This document shows positions 1 to 5,894 of a DNA stretch of 7,125 nt, in pieces. The translations under genes and the position numbers were made by a program. The DNA is taken from contig NHDV01000005.1 in NCBI GenBank assembly GCA_002167525.1, positions 68,399 through 75,523 of the forward strand, given 5' to 3'. The DNA is from Flavobacteriaceae bacterium TMED68. GTDB taxonomy: Bacteria > Bacteroidota > Bacteroidia > Flavobacteriales > Flavobacteriaceae. A model generated the notes under the pieces. It was not told the origin of the DNA. It ran no database searches and saw only the letters and a program-made list of their open reading frames with translations. Each line of letters opens with the position of its first letter. The stretch's first letter is position 1.

Positions 1-264
1 GAAAAAAATAAGATAGTTAGAGGGCGGAATAAACAAAATCAGCTTAAAATGGATTTAAATATTTCTAATAGAAATAAACAACGATATCAACTAATAGTTT
101 TTGATACAAAAAAAATTGATGACAATACATTCAAAAATTTTGAAGAAACTGGCAAAATTTTACCAGAAAATAAAACATCTTATGATCCTGATTTTTGGAA
201 AGGATATTCAATTATCGAGCCAAATAAAGCAATAAAAGATCTAACAATCGAAAATCAAAACTAA
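1..264 (+). CDS. C-terminal fragment of an unidentified protein, possibly carboxypeptidase-like regulatory-domain family
   Basis: The reading frame is open from the first base to a TAA at 262-264, giving 87 residues. The internal ATG at 49 is probably not the start, because the frame continues upstream without a stop. The fragment is hydrophilic and rich in Lys, Asn and Asp, with no membrane segment. Its end carries a YDPDFWKGYSIIEP stretch. This resembles the C-termini I associate with large Bacteroidota proteins that start with a carboxypeptidase-like regulatory (beta-sandwich) domain, where a 'D-x-x-FW-x-x-Y-x-x-x-EP' ending is common. That match is from memory, so the family is a tentative guess. 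The gene lies on the same strand as the GH20 gene, 71 bp upstream of it, so co-transcription is possible. An inverted repeat in the gap could separate or modulate the two. Confidence 0.6.
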   Translation, partial: EKNKIVRGRNKQNQLKMDLNISNRNKQRYQLIVFDTKKIDDNTFKNFEETGKILPENKTSYDPDFWKGYSIIEPNKAIKDLTIENQN

Positions 265-289
265 ATTACATTCATTTATTTTGAATTAA

Positions 290-327
290 TATTTCATCTT
301 TGAAAATTTGCTATTTTAGATGAAATA
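290..327 (+). promoter_or_regulatory. 10-bp perfect inverted repeat just upstream of the GH20 start
   Basis: TATTTCATCT at 290-299 is the exact reverse complement of AGATGAAATA at 318-327, with an 18-base gap. Inside the gap, AAAAT (303-307) can pair with ATTTT (313-317), so an RNA copy could form a two-part stem with a TTG bulge. The right arm ends 8 bases before the GH20 ATG. No T-run follows it, so it is a poor intrinsic terminator. It could be an operator, a leader hairpin affecting translation initiation, or a processing site. The function is inferred and chance is not excluded, though the pairing is directly visible. Confidence 0.4.
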
Positions 328-335
328 CGTCTTAA

Positions 336-2840
336 ATGAAAAACTTCTTAATTATTTTTTTTGCTTTTATGCTTTTAGTACAATGTAAGCCTGAAGAAAA
401 GGAAACCTCTAAAATTCAATTTTACATCAATAACTTTGATTTTAACTATGACCAAATGGAGGTAACTTTCGAATTAATTAACAATTCAAATGAAATATGG
501 GAAGAGGGAAAGTGGGAATTACATTGGAATCAATTTAGTGGCAATTTAGATAAAAAGAGTCTGCCTGAAGGAATTAAAATCATTCCAACTAAAAATGTTC
601 AGTACTATAGGCTTAGTTTTGGACCTTCATATTCAATTGGCCCCGGAGAAAAATTTAGCTTTTCGGCAATTCAAAGTGGAATAATGAGAAGACTAGTTAT
701 GGGACCGGTAGGTTTTTTTATCCATAACAAAAAAAATAATAAGTTATATGATTTAGAAAGTAAAATTATTTGGCAAAATGCTAAGGGATTGGAAAATTTA
801 AGTATACCCTCTGCAGCAGATCGCTACTTAAAGTATGAAGGAATTGAAACTTTGCCTAAAGAAGAATTATACTGGGTTATTCCTACTCCTAGTAAATTAG
901 TAATAAAAGATGAAAATTTTGATTTGCCTAAATCATTGAATATAGACTTCGGGACTTTTAAAAATGATCAGGAATTTCTAAGAACTTATCTGCAAAAGGA
1001 TTTAAGCATAGATCTTACATATTCAGATGAGCCCCCCCAAATTGTTGTAAATAAAGCTTCTAATCTTGATGAAGAAGCGTATCATTTAAAAATTGATAAA
1101 GATAAAATTAGAATAAGCGTCTCAAACTATAAAGGACTTTTATATAGTTTTTCCTCATTGCGTCAAATTCTATATAATGCCCAAATTGAAAAAAAAGATA
1201 TTCCATTACTCTACATTAAAGATGCTCCAAGATTTAAACACCGTGGATTTATGTTAGACCTGTCAAGAAACTTTTATCCAAAGAATAAAATTCTTCAGAT
1301 TCTAGAACTTATGACTCATTATAAACTTAATGTACTTGATCTAAGACTTACAGATGATGAGGGTTGGCGAATAGAAATACCAGGACTAGAAGAGCTAACG
1401 GATATTGGAGGTAAACGTGGTTTTACAATAGATGAGAAAGATAGATTATTCCCTATGTATGGCTCAGGCTCAGGAAAAAATAATAGCCCGGGTAATGGTT
1501 ATCTCAGTAGAGATGATTTTATAGAAATAATCAAAGAAGCTAATAAAAGAAATATTGAAGTGATACCTCAAATAAGTTTTCCTTCCCACGCTAGAGCTGC
1601 AATTATAGCTATGGAGGCACGATACGACAAATTTTTGGAAATAGGAGATCTAGTATCTGCTAATCAATATAGACTTCATGATCCTGATGATAAAAGTGAA
1701 TACACTTCAGCACAGCTATTTAAGGATAATGTTATTTGTATATGTCGGCCTAGTGCTTTTGCGTTTTTTGAAAAAGTATTTTTTGAAATTAAAACTATGT
1801 ATGATTCAGCATCAGTGCCGATGAGAATTTTTAACATTGGAGCTGATGAGGTACCTCACGGTTCATGGAGAAAATCGCCCTTATGTAATACACTTATTTC
1901 CCAATCATCCGACTTAAGCTCTTTTCAATCTTTGTATGATTCAAGTGTAAAAAAGTTAAATAGAATTATTTCCGATTCTGGAGCAAAAATGTCAGGTTGG
2001 GAAGATGTACTTTTAGTTTTAAGTGAAAAAAGTCAATCTGAAATTAGAATTAATAAAAATTTAATTGATTTAAATTTTATACCTCTCGTATGGAACAATA
2101 CTTGGGGTGACGGAAGAGAGGATATGATATACAAATTAGCTAACCAAGGGTTTAAGTCGGTAATGAGTAATTCGTCTGCATTCTATTTTGATATGACAGA
2201 TGACAGAGACATTGAAAACGGTGGATTAAGTTGGTCTGGTTATGTTGATTATAAAGATTCGTGGGGCACTGAACCATTAAATGTATTTGCTAATAAAGTA
2301 AAATTAAAAGAGCTCAAAATAGATAAAAATAAACTTTTCAAATACAAAAAACTTAAACAAAATAGTGTCTCCAATTTTCTTGGAATCCAGTCTCAACTGT
2401 GGACTGAAACAGCAACAGATCATTACCAATTTGATCGAATGCTAATGCCTAATTTAATTGTTTTCTCTCAAAGGGCATGGAGTCCAAAAGAAACGTGGCT
2501 AGACGAAATTACAGCTGAAAAACAAAAACCTTTATTAATTAAGTCATGGAACCGATTCGTAAATACGATAGGACAAAGACATCTACAATTTATATCTAAT
2601 AATTATGAGGGAATTTATTTTGATTTACCGAAACCTGGAGCAATATTAGATAATTTAACACTTAAAGCCCGTCAACAATTCCCCGGTCTTGAAATAAGAT
2701 ATACTCTAAACGGGAAAAAGCCAGAAAAAACTGACCAGTTATATACCTTTCCTGTAAAAATTAAACCTAACGACCAGGTTATTTTACGAGTTTTTGACTC
2801 TAACGGACGAGGAGGAAATTCAATTAAAATTCAGAAATAA
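336..2840 (+). CDS. Lipoprotein beta-N-acetylhexosaminidase, GH20 (chitobiase type)
   Basis: Predicted to remove terminal beta-linked GlcNAc (or GalNAc) from chitin oligomers or other glycans by substrate-assisted catalysis (EC 3.2.1.52). The 834 residues begin with a lipoprotein signal, MKNFLIIFFAFMLLVQC, with Cys17 as the lipid anchor. It is followed by KPEEKE, whose acidic residues fit a Bacteroidota surface-export signal. Domains in order: N-terminal CHB_HEX carbohydrate-binding fold (about 26-165), GH20b (about 178-298), GH20 TIM barrel (about 300-735) and chitobiase C-terminal domain (about 762-834). Visible motifs are R303-G304 in the first strand, DDEGW at 340-344, the catalytic pair D504-E505 in GADEVP, W555, W586, Y617 and W689 with E691 (QLWTE). 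H418 is kept, but its motif reads PQISFPSH where chitobiases usually have PEIDMPxH. The four-domain length matches chitobiases. The start is fixed by the signal peptide. The stop overlaps the downstream acyltransferase gene by one base. A C7 tract lies at 1032-1038. Confidence 0.93.
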   Translation: MKNFLIIFFAFMLLVQCKPEEKETSKIQFYINNFDFNYDQMEVTFELINNSNEIWEEGKWELHWNQFSGNLDKKSLPEGIKIIPTKNVQYYRLSFGPSYSIGPGEKFSFSAIQSGIMRRLVMGPVGFFIHNKKNNKLYDLESKIIWQNAKGLENLSIPSAADRYLKYEGIETLPKEELYWVIPTPSKLVIKDENFDLPKSLNIDFGTFKNDQEFLRTYLQKDLSIDLTYSDEPPQIVVNKASNLDEEAYHLKIDKDKIRISVSNYKGLLYSFSSLRQILYNAQIEKKDIPLLYIKDAPRFKHRGFMLDLSRNFYPKNKILQILELMTHYKLNVLDLRLTDDEGWRIEIPGLEELTDIGGKRGFTIDEKDRLFPMYGSGSGKNNSPGNGYLSRDDFIEIIKEANKRNIEVIPQISFPSHARAAIIAMEARYDKFLEIGDLVSANQYRLHDPDDKSEYTSAQLFKDNVICICRPSAFAFFEKVFFEIKTMYDSASVPMRIFNIGADEVPHGSWRKSPLCNTLISQSSDLSSFQSLYDSSVKKLNRIISDSGAKMSGWEDVLLVLSEKSQSEIRINKNLIDLNFIPLVWNNTWGDGREDMIYKLANQGFKSVMSNSSAFYFDMTDDRDIENGGLSWSGYVDYKDSWGTEPLNVFANKVKLKELKIDKNKLFKYKKLKQNSVSNFLGIQSQLWTETATDHYQFDRMLMPNLIVFSQRAWSPKETWLDEITAEKQKPLLIKSWNRFVNTIGQRHLQFISNNYEGIYFDLPKPGAILDNLTLKARQQFPGLEIRYTLNGKKPEKTDQLYTFPVKIKPNDQVILRVFDSNGRGGNSIKIQK

Positions 2841-3943
2841 TGAAAGAAATAAAAGATCACAGATTACTATCCCTCGACATATTAAGAGGTCTGACTATAA
2901 TTTTAATGATTATTGTAAATACTCCAGGCTCTTCGAGTTATGTTTATCCACCTTTACTTCACGCTGAGTGGAATGGAATTACCCCTACCGATTATATATT
3001 TCCAACTTTTCTATTTATAGTTGGGGTATCGATAGTTCTATCTTTTACCAAACAAATTGAAATAGGAAAAAGTAAAGCTGATATGACAAAAAAGACTGTA
3101 ATTCGTGCCTTAAAGATATACGGAGTTGGAATTTTTTTGTGGATTTGGCCTGATTTTAGCTTTGATGAAATTCGTTGGGTGGGTGTACTTCATCGTATAT
3201 CTTTTGTTTTTTTAGCTTGTGCACTTTTATTTTTGTACACCTCTAGAAAATTTCAGATCTATTTTGGAATATTTTTATTGTTATTTTATTGGATAATTAT
3301 GGTTTATGTTCCAGTTCCAGGCATTGGATTTCCAGATTTGAGTGTTCCTGAAAGGAATTGGGCTCATTATATTGATTCACTATTATTGCCTGGTGTTCTT
3401 TGGGAGGATACATGGGACCCTGAGGGAATATTAAGTACTTTACCATCAATTGCTACTGGAATAATAGGAATGTTTTCAGGATATATTCTATTAAATAAAG
3501 AATCTCTTGGTCAGCGCTTAAATAAATTATTTTTTGCTGGCTTTTTGTTAGTCTTCCTTGGAGATTTAGTTCAATGGTTTTTCCCGCTTAATAAAAACTT
3601 GTGGAGTACATCTTTTACTCTATTAATGGGTGGTATAAGTACTCTTGGCCTAGCTGCATCGATTTACTTTTTTGACCATAATAAAAGCAAATACAAATTT
3701 AGATTTGCACATGTTTTTGGTGTAAACTCAATTTTTGCTTATTCGCTTTCAAGTATGTTGACTATAATTTTTTATAATTCAAAATGGATTGGAGTTGCAC
3801 TTAATTCTGAATTCTTGAGAATTTTTGAAAATATTGGCTTTCCGATGAAACTGGGATCTTTAATCTATGCAATATTTTATGTGATTATACTATGGATACC
3901 TACTTACTATCTTTATAGAAAAAGAATATTCATTAAATTATAA
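2840..3943 (+). CDS. HGSNAT/NagX-family membrane acyltransferase (COG4299, DUF5009)
   Basis: A 367-residue polytopic inner-membrane protein with about ten hydrophobic segments (roughly 10-30, 51-69, 88-106, 114-134, 138-158, 203-222, 230-248, 255-277, 290-312 and 338-361). The N-terminus RLLSLDILRGLTIILMIIVN, then HAEWNGITPTDYIFPTFLFI, closely follow the heparan-alpha-glucosaminide N-acetyltransferase pattern. H41 lies where the active-site histidine of human HGSNAT is found (KHASWNGL motif), and GVLHRI (H118, R119) matches the family's GVLQRL. The human enzyme moves acetyl groups across a membrane from acetyl-CoA to glucosamine. Bacterial NagX proteins occur in GlcNAc-utilisation loci, and their chemistry is less settled. 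The start ATG overlaps the GH20 stop (TAATG), implying translational coupling and a shared job in amino-sugar processing. Acetylation of glucosamine or sugar uptake are the main options. The family call is strong; the exact reaction is uncertain. Confidence 0.88.
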   Translation: MKEIKDHRLLSLDILRGLTIILMIIVNTPGSSSYVYPPLLHAEWNGITPTDYIFPTFLFIVGVSIVLSFTKQIEIGKSKADMTKKTVIRALKIYGVGIFLWIWPDFSFDEIRWVGVLHRISFVFLACALLFLYTSRKFQIYFGIFLLLFYWIIMVYVPVPGIGFPDLSVPERNWAHYIDSLLLPGVLWEDTWDPEGILSTLPSIATGIIGMFSGYILLNKESLGQRLNKLFFAGFLLVFLGDLVQWFFPLNKNLWSTSFTLLMGGISTLGLAASIYFFDHNKSKYKFRFAHVFGVNSIFAYSLSSMLTIIFYNSKWIGVALNSEFLRIFENIGFPMKLGSLIYAIFYVIILWIPTYYLYRKRIFIKL

Positions 3944-3945
3944 AA

Positions 3946-3974
3946 AAATCAGTCCCCATTATGGAGACTGATTT
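3946..3974. terminator. Bidirectional hairpin terminator between convergent genes
   Basis: The arms 3946-3957 and 3963-3974 pair over 12 positions with one mismatch (C3955 against A3965) around a 5-base ATTAT loop. The hairpin starts three bases after the acyltransferase stop and lies 24 bases beyond the hsp20 stop. Read on the minus strand, the stem is followed by an uninterrupted T7 run (plus-strand A3942-A3948, partly within the stem), a good intrinsic terminator for hsp20. On the plus strand only a short TTT follows, so termination of the GH20-acyltransferase unit is probably weaker. Confidence 0.8.
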
Positions 3975-3997
3975 AAACAAAAATAAATAACTGATTT

Positions 3998-4420
3998 CTA
4001 TTTTATTTTAATTATTTTTTTTGGCTGAGCCATAGACTCTTTTTGTTTCGGTAAGCTAATTTTTAATACTCCTTCAAAGTATTTTGCGTCTATTTTTGTT
4101 TCGTCAATACTTTCTGGAAGAGTAAAGGTTCTTTTAAAATTATTATAACTGAATTCACGTTTTGTAAATTTGAAGTTATCAGAATTATTCTTCTCTTCAA
4201 CATTTGAAGAAATTGTTAAAAGACCGTCTTCAATTTCAATTTGAAAATCATTTTTATTTTTCCCTGGAACAGCAAGTTCTATTTGGAATAAAGAATCCAA
4301 TTCTTTAATATTTACCGCAGGGAGTGTCTCAAATATAGATTTATCTAAATTAAATTCTCGATTGATAAAATCATCAAATAAGAATGGTATAAATGCATTT
4401 TGTTTTTGTATTAAATTCAT
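3998..4420 (-). CDS. Small heat-shock protein, Hsp20 / alpha-crystallin family
   Basis: An ATP-independent holdase chaperone expected to bind unfolding cytoplasmic proteins and keep them refoldable. The 140-residue length is typical of bacterial members. A short N-terminal arm with aromatic residues (about 1-32) is followed by the alpha-crystallin domain (about 33-125). This includes PAVNIKE, the ELAVPGKNKNDFQIEIEDGL strand region and the hallmark AKYFEGVLKISLPK (112-125, the A-x3-x-GVL signature). The C-terminal tail ends in I137-K138-I139, the I-x-I motif that docks into neighbouring subunits during oligomer assembly. The next methionine is residue 130, so the start at 4420 is the only usable one. 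It lies downstream of sucC on the same strand with a 111-bp gap. That gap holds a sigma-54-like promoter and a palindrome, suggesting independent, stress-inducible transcription. The hairpin at 3946-3974 ends the gene. Confidence 0.95.
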   Translation of the reverse strand: MNLIQKQNAFIPFLFDDFINREFNLDKSIFETLPAVNIKELDSLFQIELAVPGKNKNDFQIEIEDGLLTISSNVEEKNNSDNFKFTKREFSYNNFKRTFTLPESIDETKIDAKYFEGVLKISLPKQKESMAQPKKIIKIK

Positions 4421-4459
4421 AATTATTTTTTTTATTAAACAATATTTCGATTTTACAAA

Positions 4460-4476
4460 AGCAAAACTGAGGCCAA
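4460..4476 (-). promoter_or_regulatory. Sigma-54-type -24/-12 promoter for hsp20
   Basis: On the minus strand this 17-mer reads TTGGCCTCAGTTTTGCT. Against the RpoN consensus YTGGCACGNNNNTTGCW it keeps TTGGC at -24 and TTGCT at -12, with exactly 10 bases between the invariant GG and GC. Only the less conserved ACG positions differ. Transcription would start about 12 bases beyond the GC, near 4449-4450, giving a leader of about 29 bases before the hsp20 ATG. The best TAnnTTTG-like alternative nearby (TGCTTTTG) has a mismatch and no correctly spaced -33 partner. This is a motif reading, not a mapped start. Confidence 0.6.
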
Positions 4477-4486
4477 ATCATATTAT

Positions 4487-4499
4487 TGACAATCTGTCA
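4487..4499. promoter_or_regulatory. TGACA-N3-TGTCA palindrome, likely operator or activator site for hsp20
   Basis: The 13 bases TGACAATCTGTCA form a perfect 5-bp inverted repeat around a 3-base centre. The site lies 10 bases upstream of the hsp20 -24 element, at about -37 to -49 from the predicted transcription start. Its symmetry and position suggest binding by a dimeric regulator. A sigma-54 enhancer-binding protein is the natural candidate, although such sites usually lie further upstream. No regulator gene is present in the window, so the binding protein is unknown. Confidence 0.45.
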
Positions 4500-4531
4500 T
4501 CTTTTTTTAAAATTTAGCTGACTTTTTGTCT

Positions 4532-5725
4532 TTAAAGAAGTGTTTCTTGAACTTTATCTGCTGCTTCTTGAAAGGCAGTGGCAGACAAAACATTTAGTCC
4601 AGAGGAATCGATAAGCTCTTTTGCTATATCAGAATTTGTTCCCTGAAGTCGCACAATAATTGGAACCTTAATGGAATCTCCTAAATTTTTATACGCATCA
4701 ACAATCCCTTGGGCTACTCGGTCACATCTTACTATACCGCCAAAAATATTTACCAGGATTGCTTTCACCTTTGGGTCTTTTAGAATCAATCGAAAAGCCG
4801 TTTCAACTCTATTGGCATCTGCTGTTCCACCTACATCAAGAAAGTTTGCTGGTTCACCTCCTGCTTGCTTAATTAAGTCCATTGTTGCCATTGCAAGTCC
4901 TGCGCCATTCACCATACAACCTACATTCCCATCAAGATCAACATAATTTAAACCTACTTCTCTTGCCTCAACTTCTACAGGATTTTCCTCACTTAAATCT
5001 CGCATAGCCTCAAATTCTTTGTGTCGAAAAAGACCATTATCATCTAGAGTCACCTTAGCATCAACAGCAACAATTTTATCATCAGATGTTTTTAGCACCG
5101 GGTTAATTTCAAATAGAGATGCATCTGAGCCCACATATGCTTTATATAATGAAATCACAAACTTTACCATATCTTTAAAAGCTGCACCTGAAAGTCCTAA
5201 ATTAAAAGCTATCTTCCTAGCCTGAAAACCTTGAAGCCCTAATGCAGGATCAACCTCTTCTGTAAAAATTAGATGTGGTGTCTTTTCAGCAACAGCCTCT
5301 ATATCCATTCCTCCCTCAGTAGAATACATTATCATATTTTTACCTGACCCTCTATTTAATAATACCGAAATATAGTATTCACTTGGCTCAGAATTGCCTT
5401 TATAATAAACATCCTCTGCTATCAAAACTTGATTTACTTTTTTCCCTTCTTTTGGAGTTTGGGGCGTAATTAATTGCATTCCTAATATTTCTCCTGCAAT
5501 CTTTTCTAATTCATCAGAAGTCTTAGCTAATTTAACTCCTCCTCCTTTTCCCCTTCCACCTGCATGGATTTGTGCTTTAACAACATACCAATTAGAACCA
5601 GTTGACTTTGTAAGTTCTTTCCCTGCAGATATTACCTCCGAAATTGTTTTAGCAACAATTCCTCTTTGAACAGTAACTCCAAAACTTGATAGCAAATCCT
5701 TGCCTTGATATTCATGTAAATTCAT
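4532..5725 (-). CDS. sucC: Succinyl-CoA synthetase (ADP-forming) subunit beta
   Basis: The beta subunit of the TCA-cycle enzyme that converts succinyl-CoA to succinate with substrate-level formation of ATP (or GTP) (EC 6.2.1.5). It acts in the cytoplasm as a complex with SucD. The 397 residues match the usual length of about 390-400. The N-terminal ATP-grasp part begins MNLHEYQGKDLL and carries the nucleotide-binding K50 and the GGRGKGGG loop (56-63), followed by FEINP (205-209) and VDAK (221-224), which supply Mg/phosphate contacts. The C-terminal CoA-ligase-like domain (about 255-397) shows NGAGLAM (273-279), FLDVGG (295-300), NIFGGI (326-331) and VRLQGTN (358-364). The start is the canonical family N-terminus. 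sucD is not adjacent: hsp20 lies downstream and divergent lysA upstream, so the alpha subunit must be encoded elsewhere. No clear terminator follows, so some read-through into hsp20 is possible. Confidence 0.98.
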   Translation of the reverse strand: MNLHEYQGKDLLSSFGVTVQRGIVAKTISEVISAGKELTKSTGSNWYVVKAQIHAGGRGKGGGVKLAKTSDELEKIAGEILGMQLITPQTPKEGKKVNQVLIAEDVYYKGNSEPSEYYISVLLNRGSGKNMIMYSTEGGMDIEAVAEKTPHLIFTEEVDPALGLQGFQARKIAFNLGLSGAAFKDMVKFVISLYKAYVGSDASLFEINPVLKTSDDKIVAVDAKVTLDDNGLFRHKEFEAMRDLSEENPVEVEAREVGLNYVDLDGNVGCMVNGAGLAMATMDLIKQAGGEPANFLDVGGTADANRVETAFRLILKDPKVKAILVNIFGGIVRCDRVAQGIVDAYKNLGDSIKVPIIVRLQGTNSDIAKELIDSSGLNVLSATAFQEAADKVQETLL

Positions 5726-5801
5726 AATTAATTCTAAAATCTTGTTAAAAATATATAAACAAAGGATTAAATATTAAAAGAATAGTCTAAATATTTTGTT
5801 A

Positions 5802-5809
5802 CAAACATA
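5802..5809 (-). promoter_or_regulatory. Candidate Bacteroidota -7 promoter element for sucC
   Basis: On the minus strand the octamer reads TATGTTTG, an exact match to the Bacteroidota -7 consensus TAnnTTTG. It would give a leader of roughly 70 bases before the sucC ATG. A -33 TTTG at normal spacing is not evident; only a partial TTC lies 17 bases upstream. The element is short and could occur by chance in such A+T-rich DNA. Confidence 0.35.
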
Positions 5810-5869
5810 ACATTACATGGTTTTTTGAATCAGATAACAGGTTTGATAGACCGATTTAATATAAGTCAT

Positions 5870-5877
5870 TATTTTTG
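5870..5877 (+). promoter_or_regulatory. Candidate Bacteroidota -7 promoter element for lysA
   Basis: TATTTTTG matches TAnnTTTG exactly and ends 17 bases before the lysA ATG, implying a very short leader of about 10 bases. A TTTG at 5842-5845 could serve as the -33 element, but its 24-base spacer is somewhat longer than usual. The leader is A/T-only with no Shine-Dalgarno sequence, as is common in this phylum. The rest of the 169-bp divergent region (5726-5894) shows no other strong motif. Confidence 0.4.
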
Positions 5878-5894
5878 TTTTTTAATTTAATGAA

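Noticed and set aside
295..319. Possible -7 elements for GH20 (CATCTTTG at 295, TATTTTAG at 312)
   Set aside because: Each has one mismatch to TAnnTTTG and neither has a -33 TTTG at acceptable spacing, so I cannot assign a promoter.
2811..2815. GGAGG as a Shine-Dalgarno sequence for the acyltransferase
   Set aside because: It ends 24 bases before the start codon, too far to act, and encodes Gly-Arg-Gly-Gly in the GH20 C-terminal domain. Coupling through the TAATG overlap explains initiation better.
4671..4946. Plus-strand open frame antisense to sucC (91 codons)
   Set aside because: It lies wholly within sucC, which has all family motifs. The translation resembles no known protein and no initiation context is visible.
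5019..5225. Plus-strand open frame antisense to sucC (68 codons)
   Set aside because: A shadow of the sucC coding strand, with no recognisable domain or start signal.
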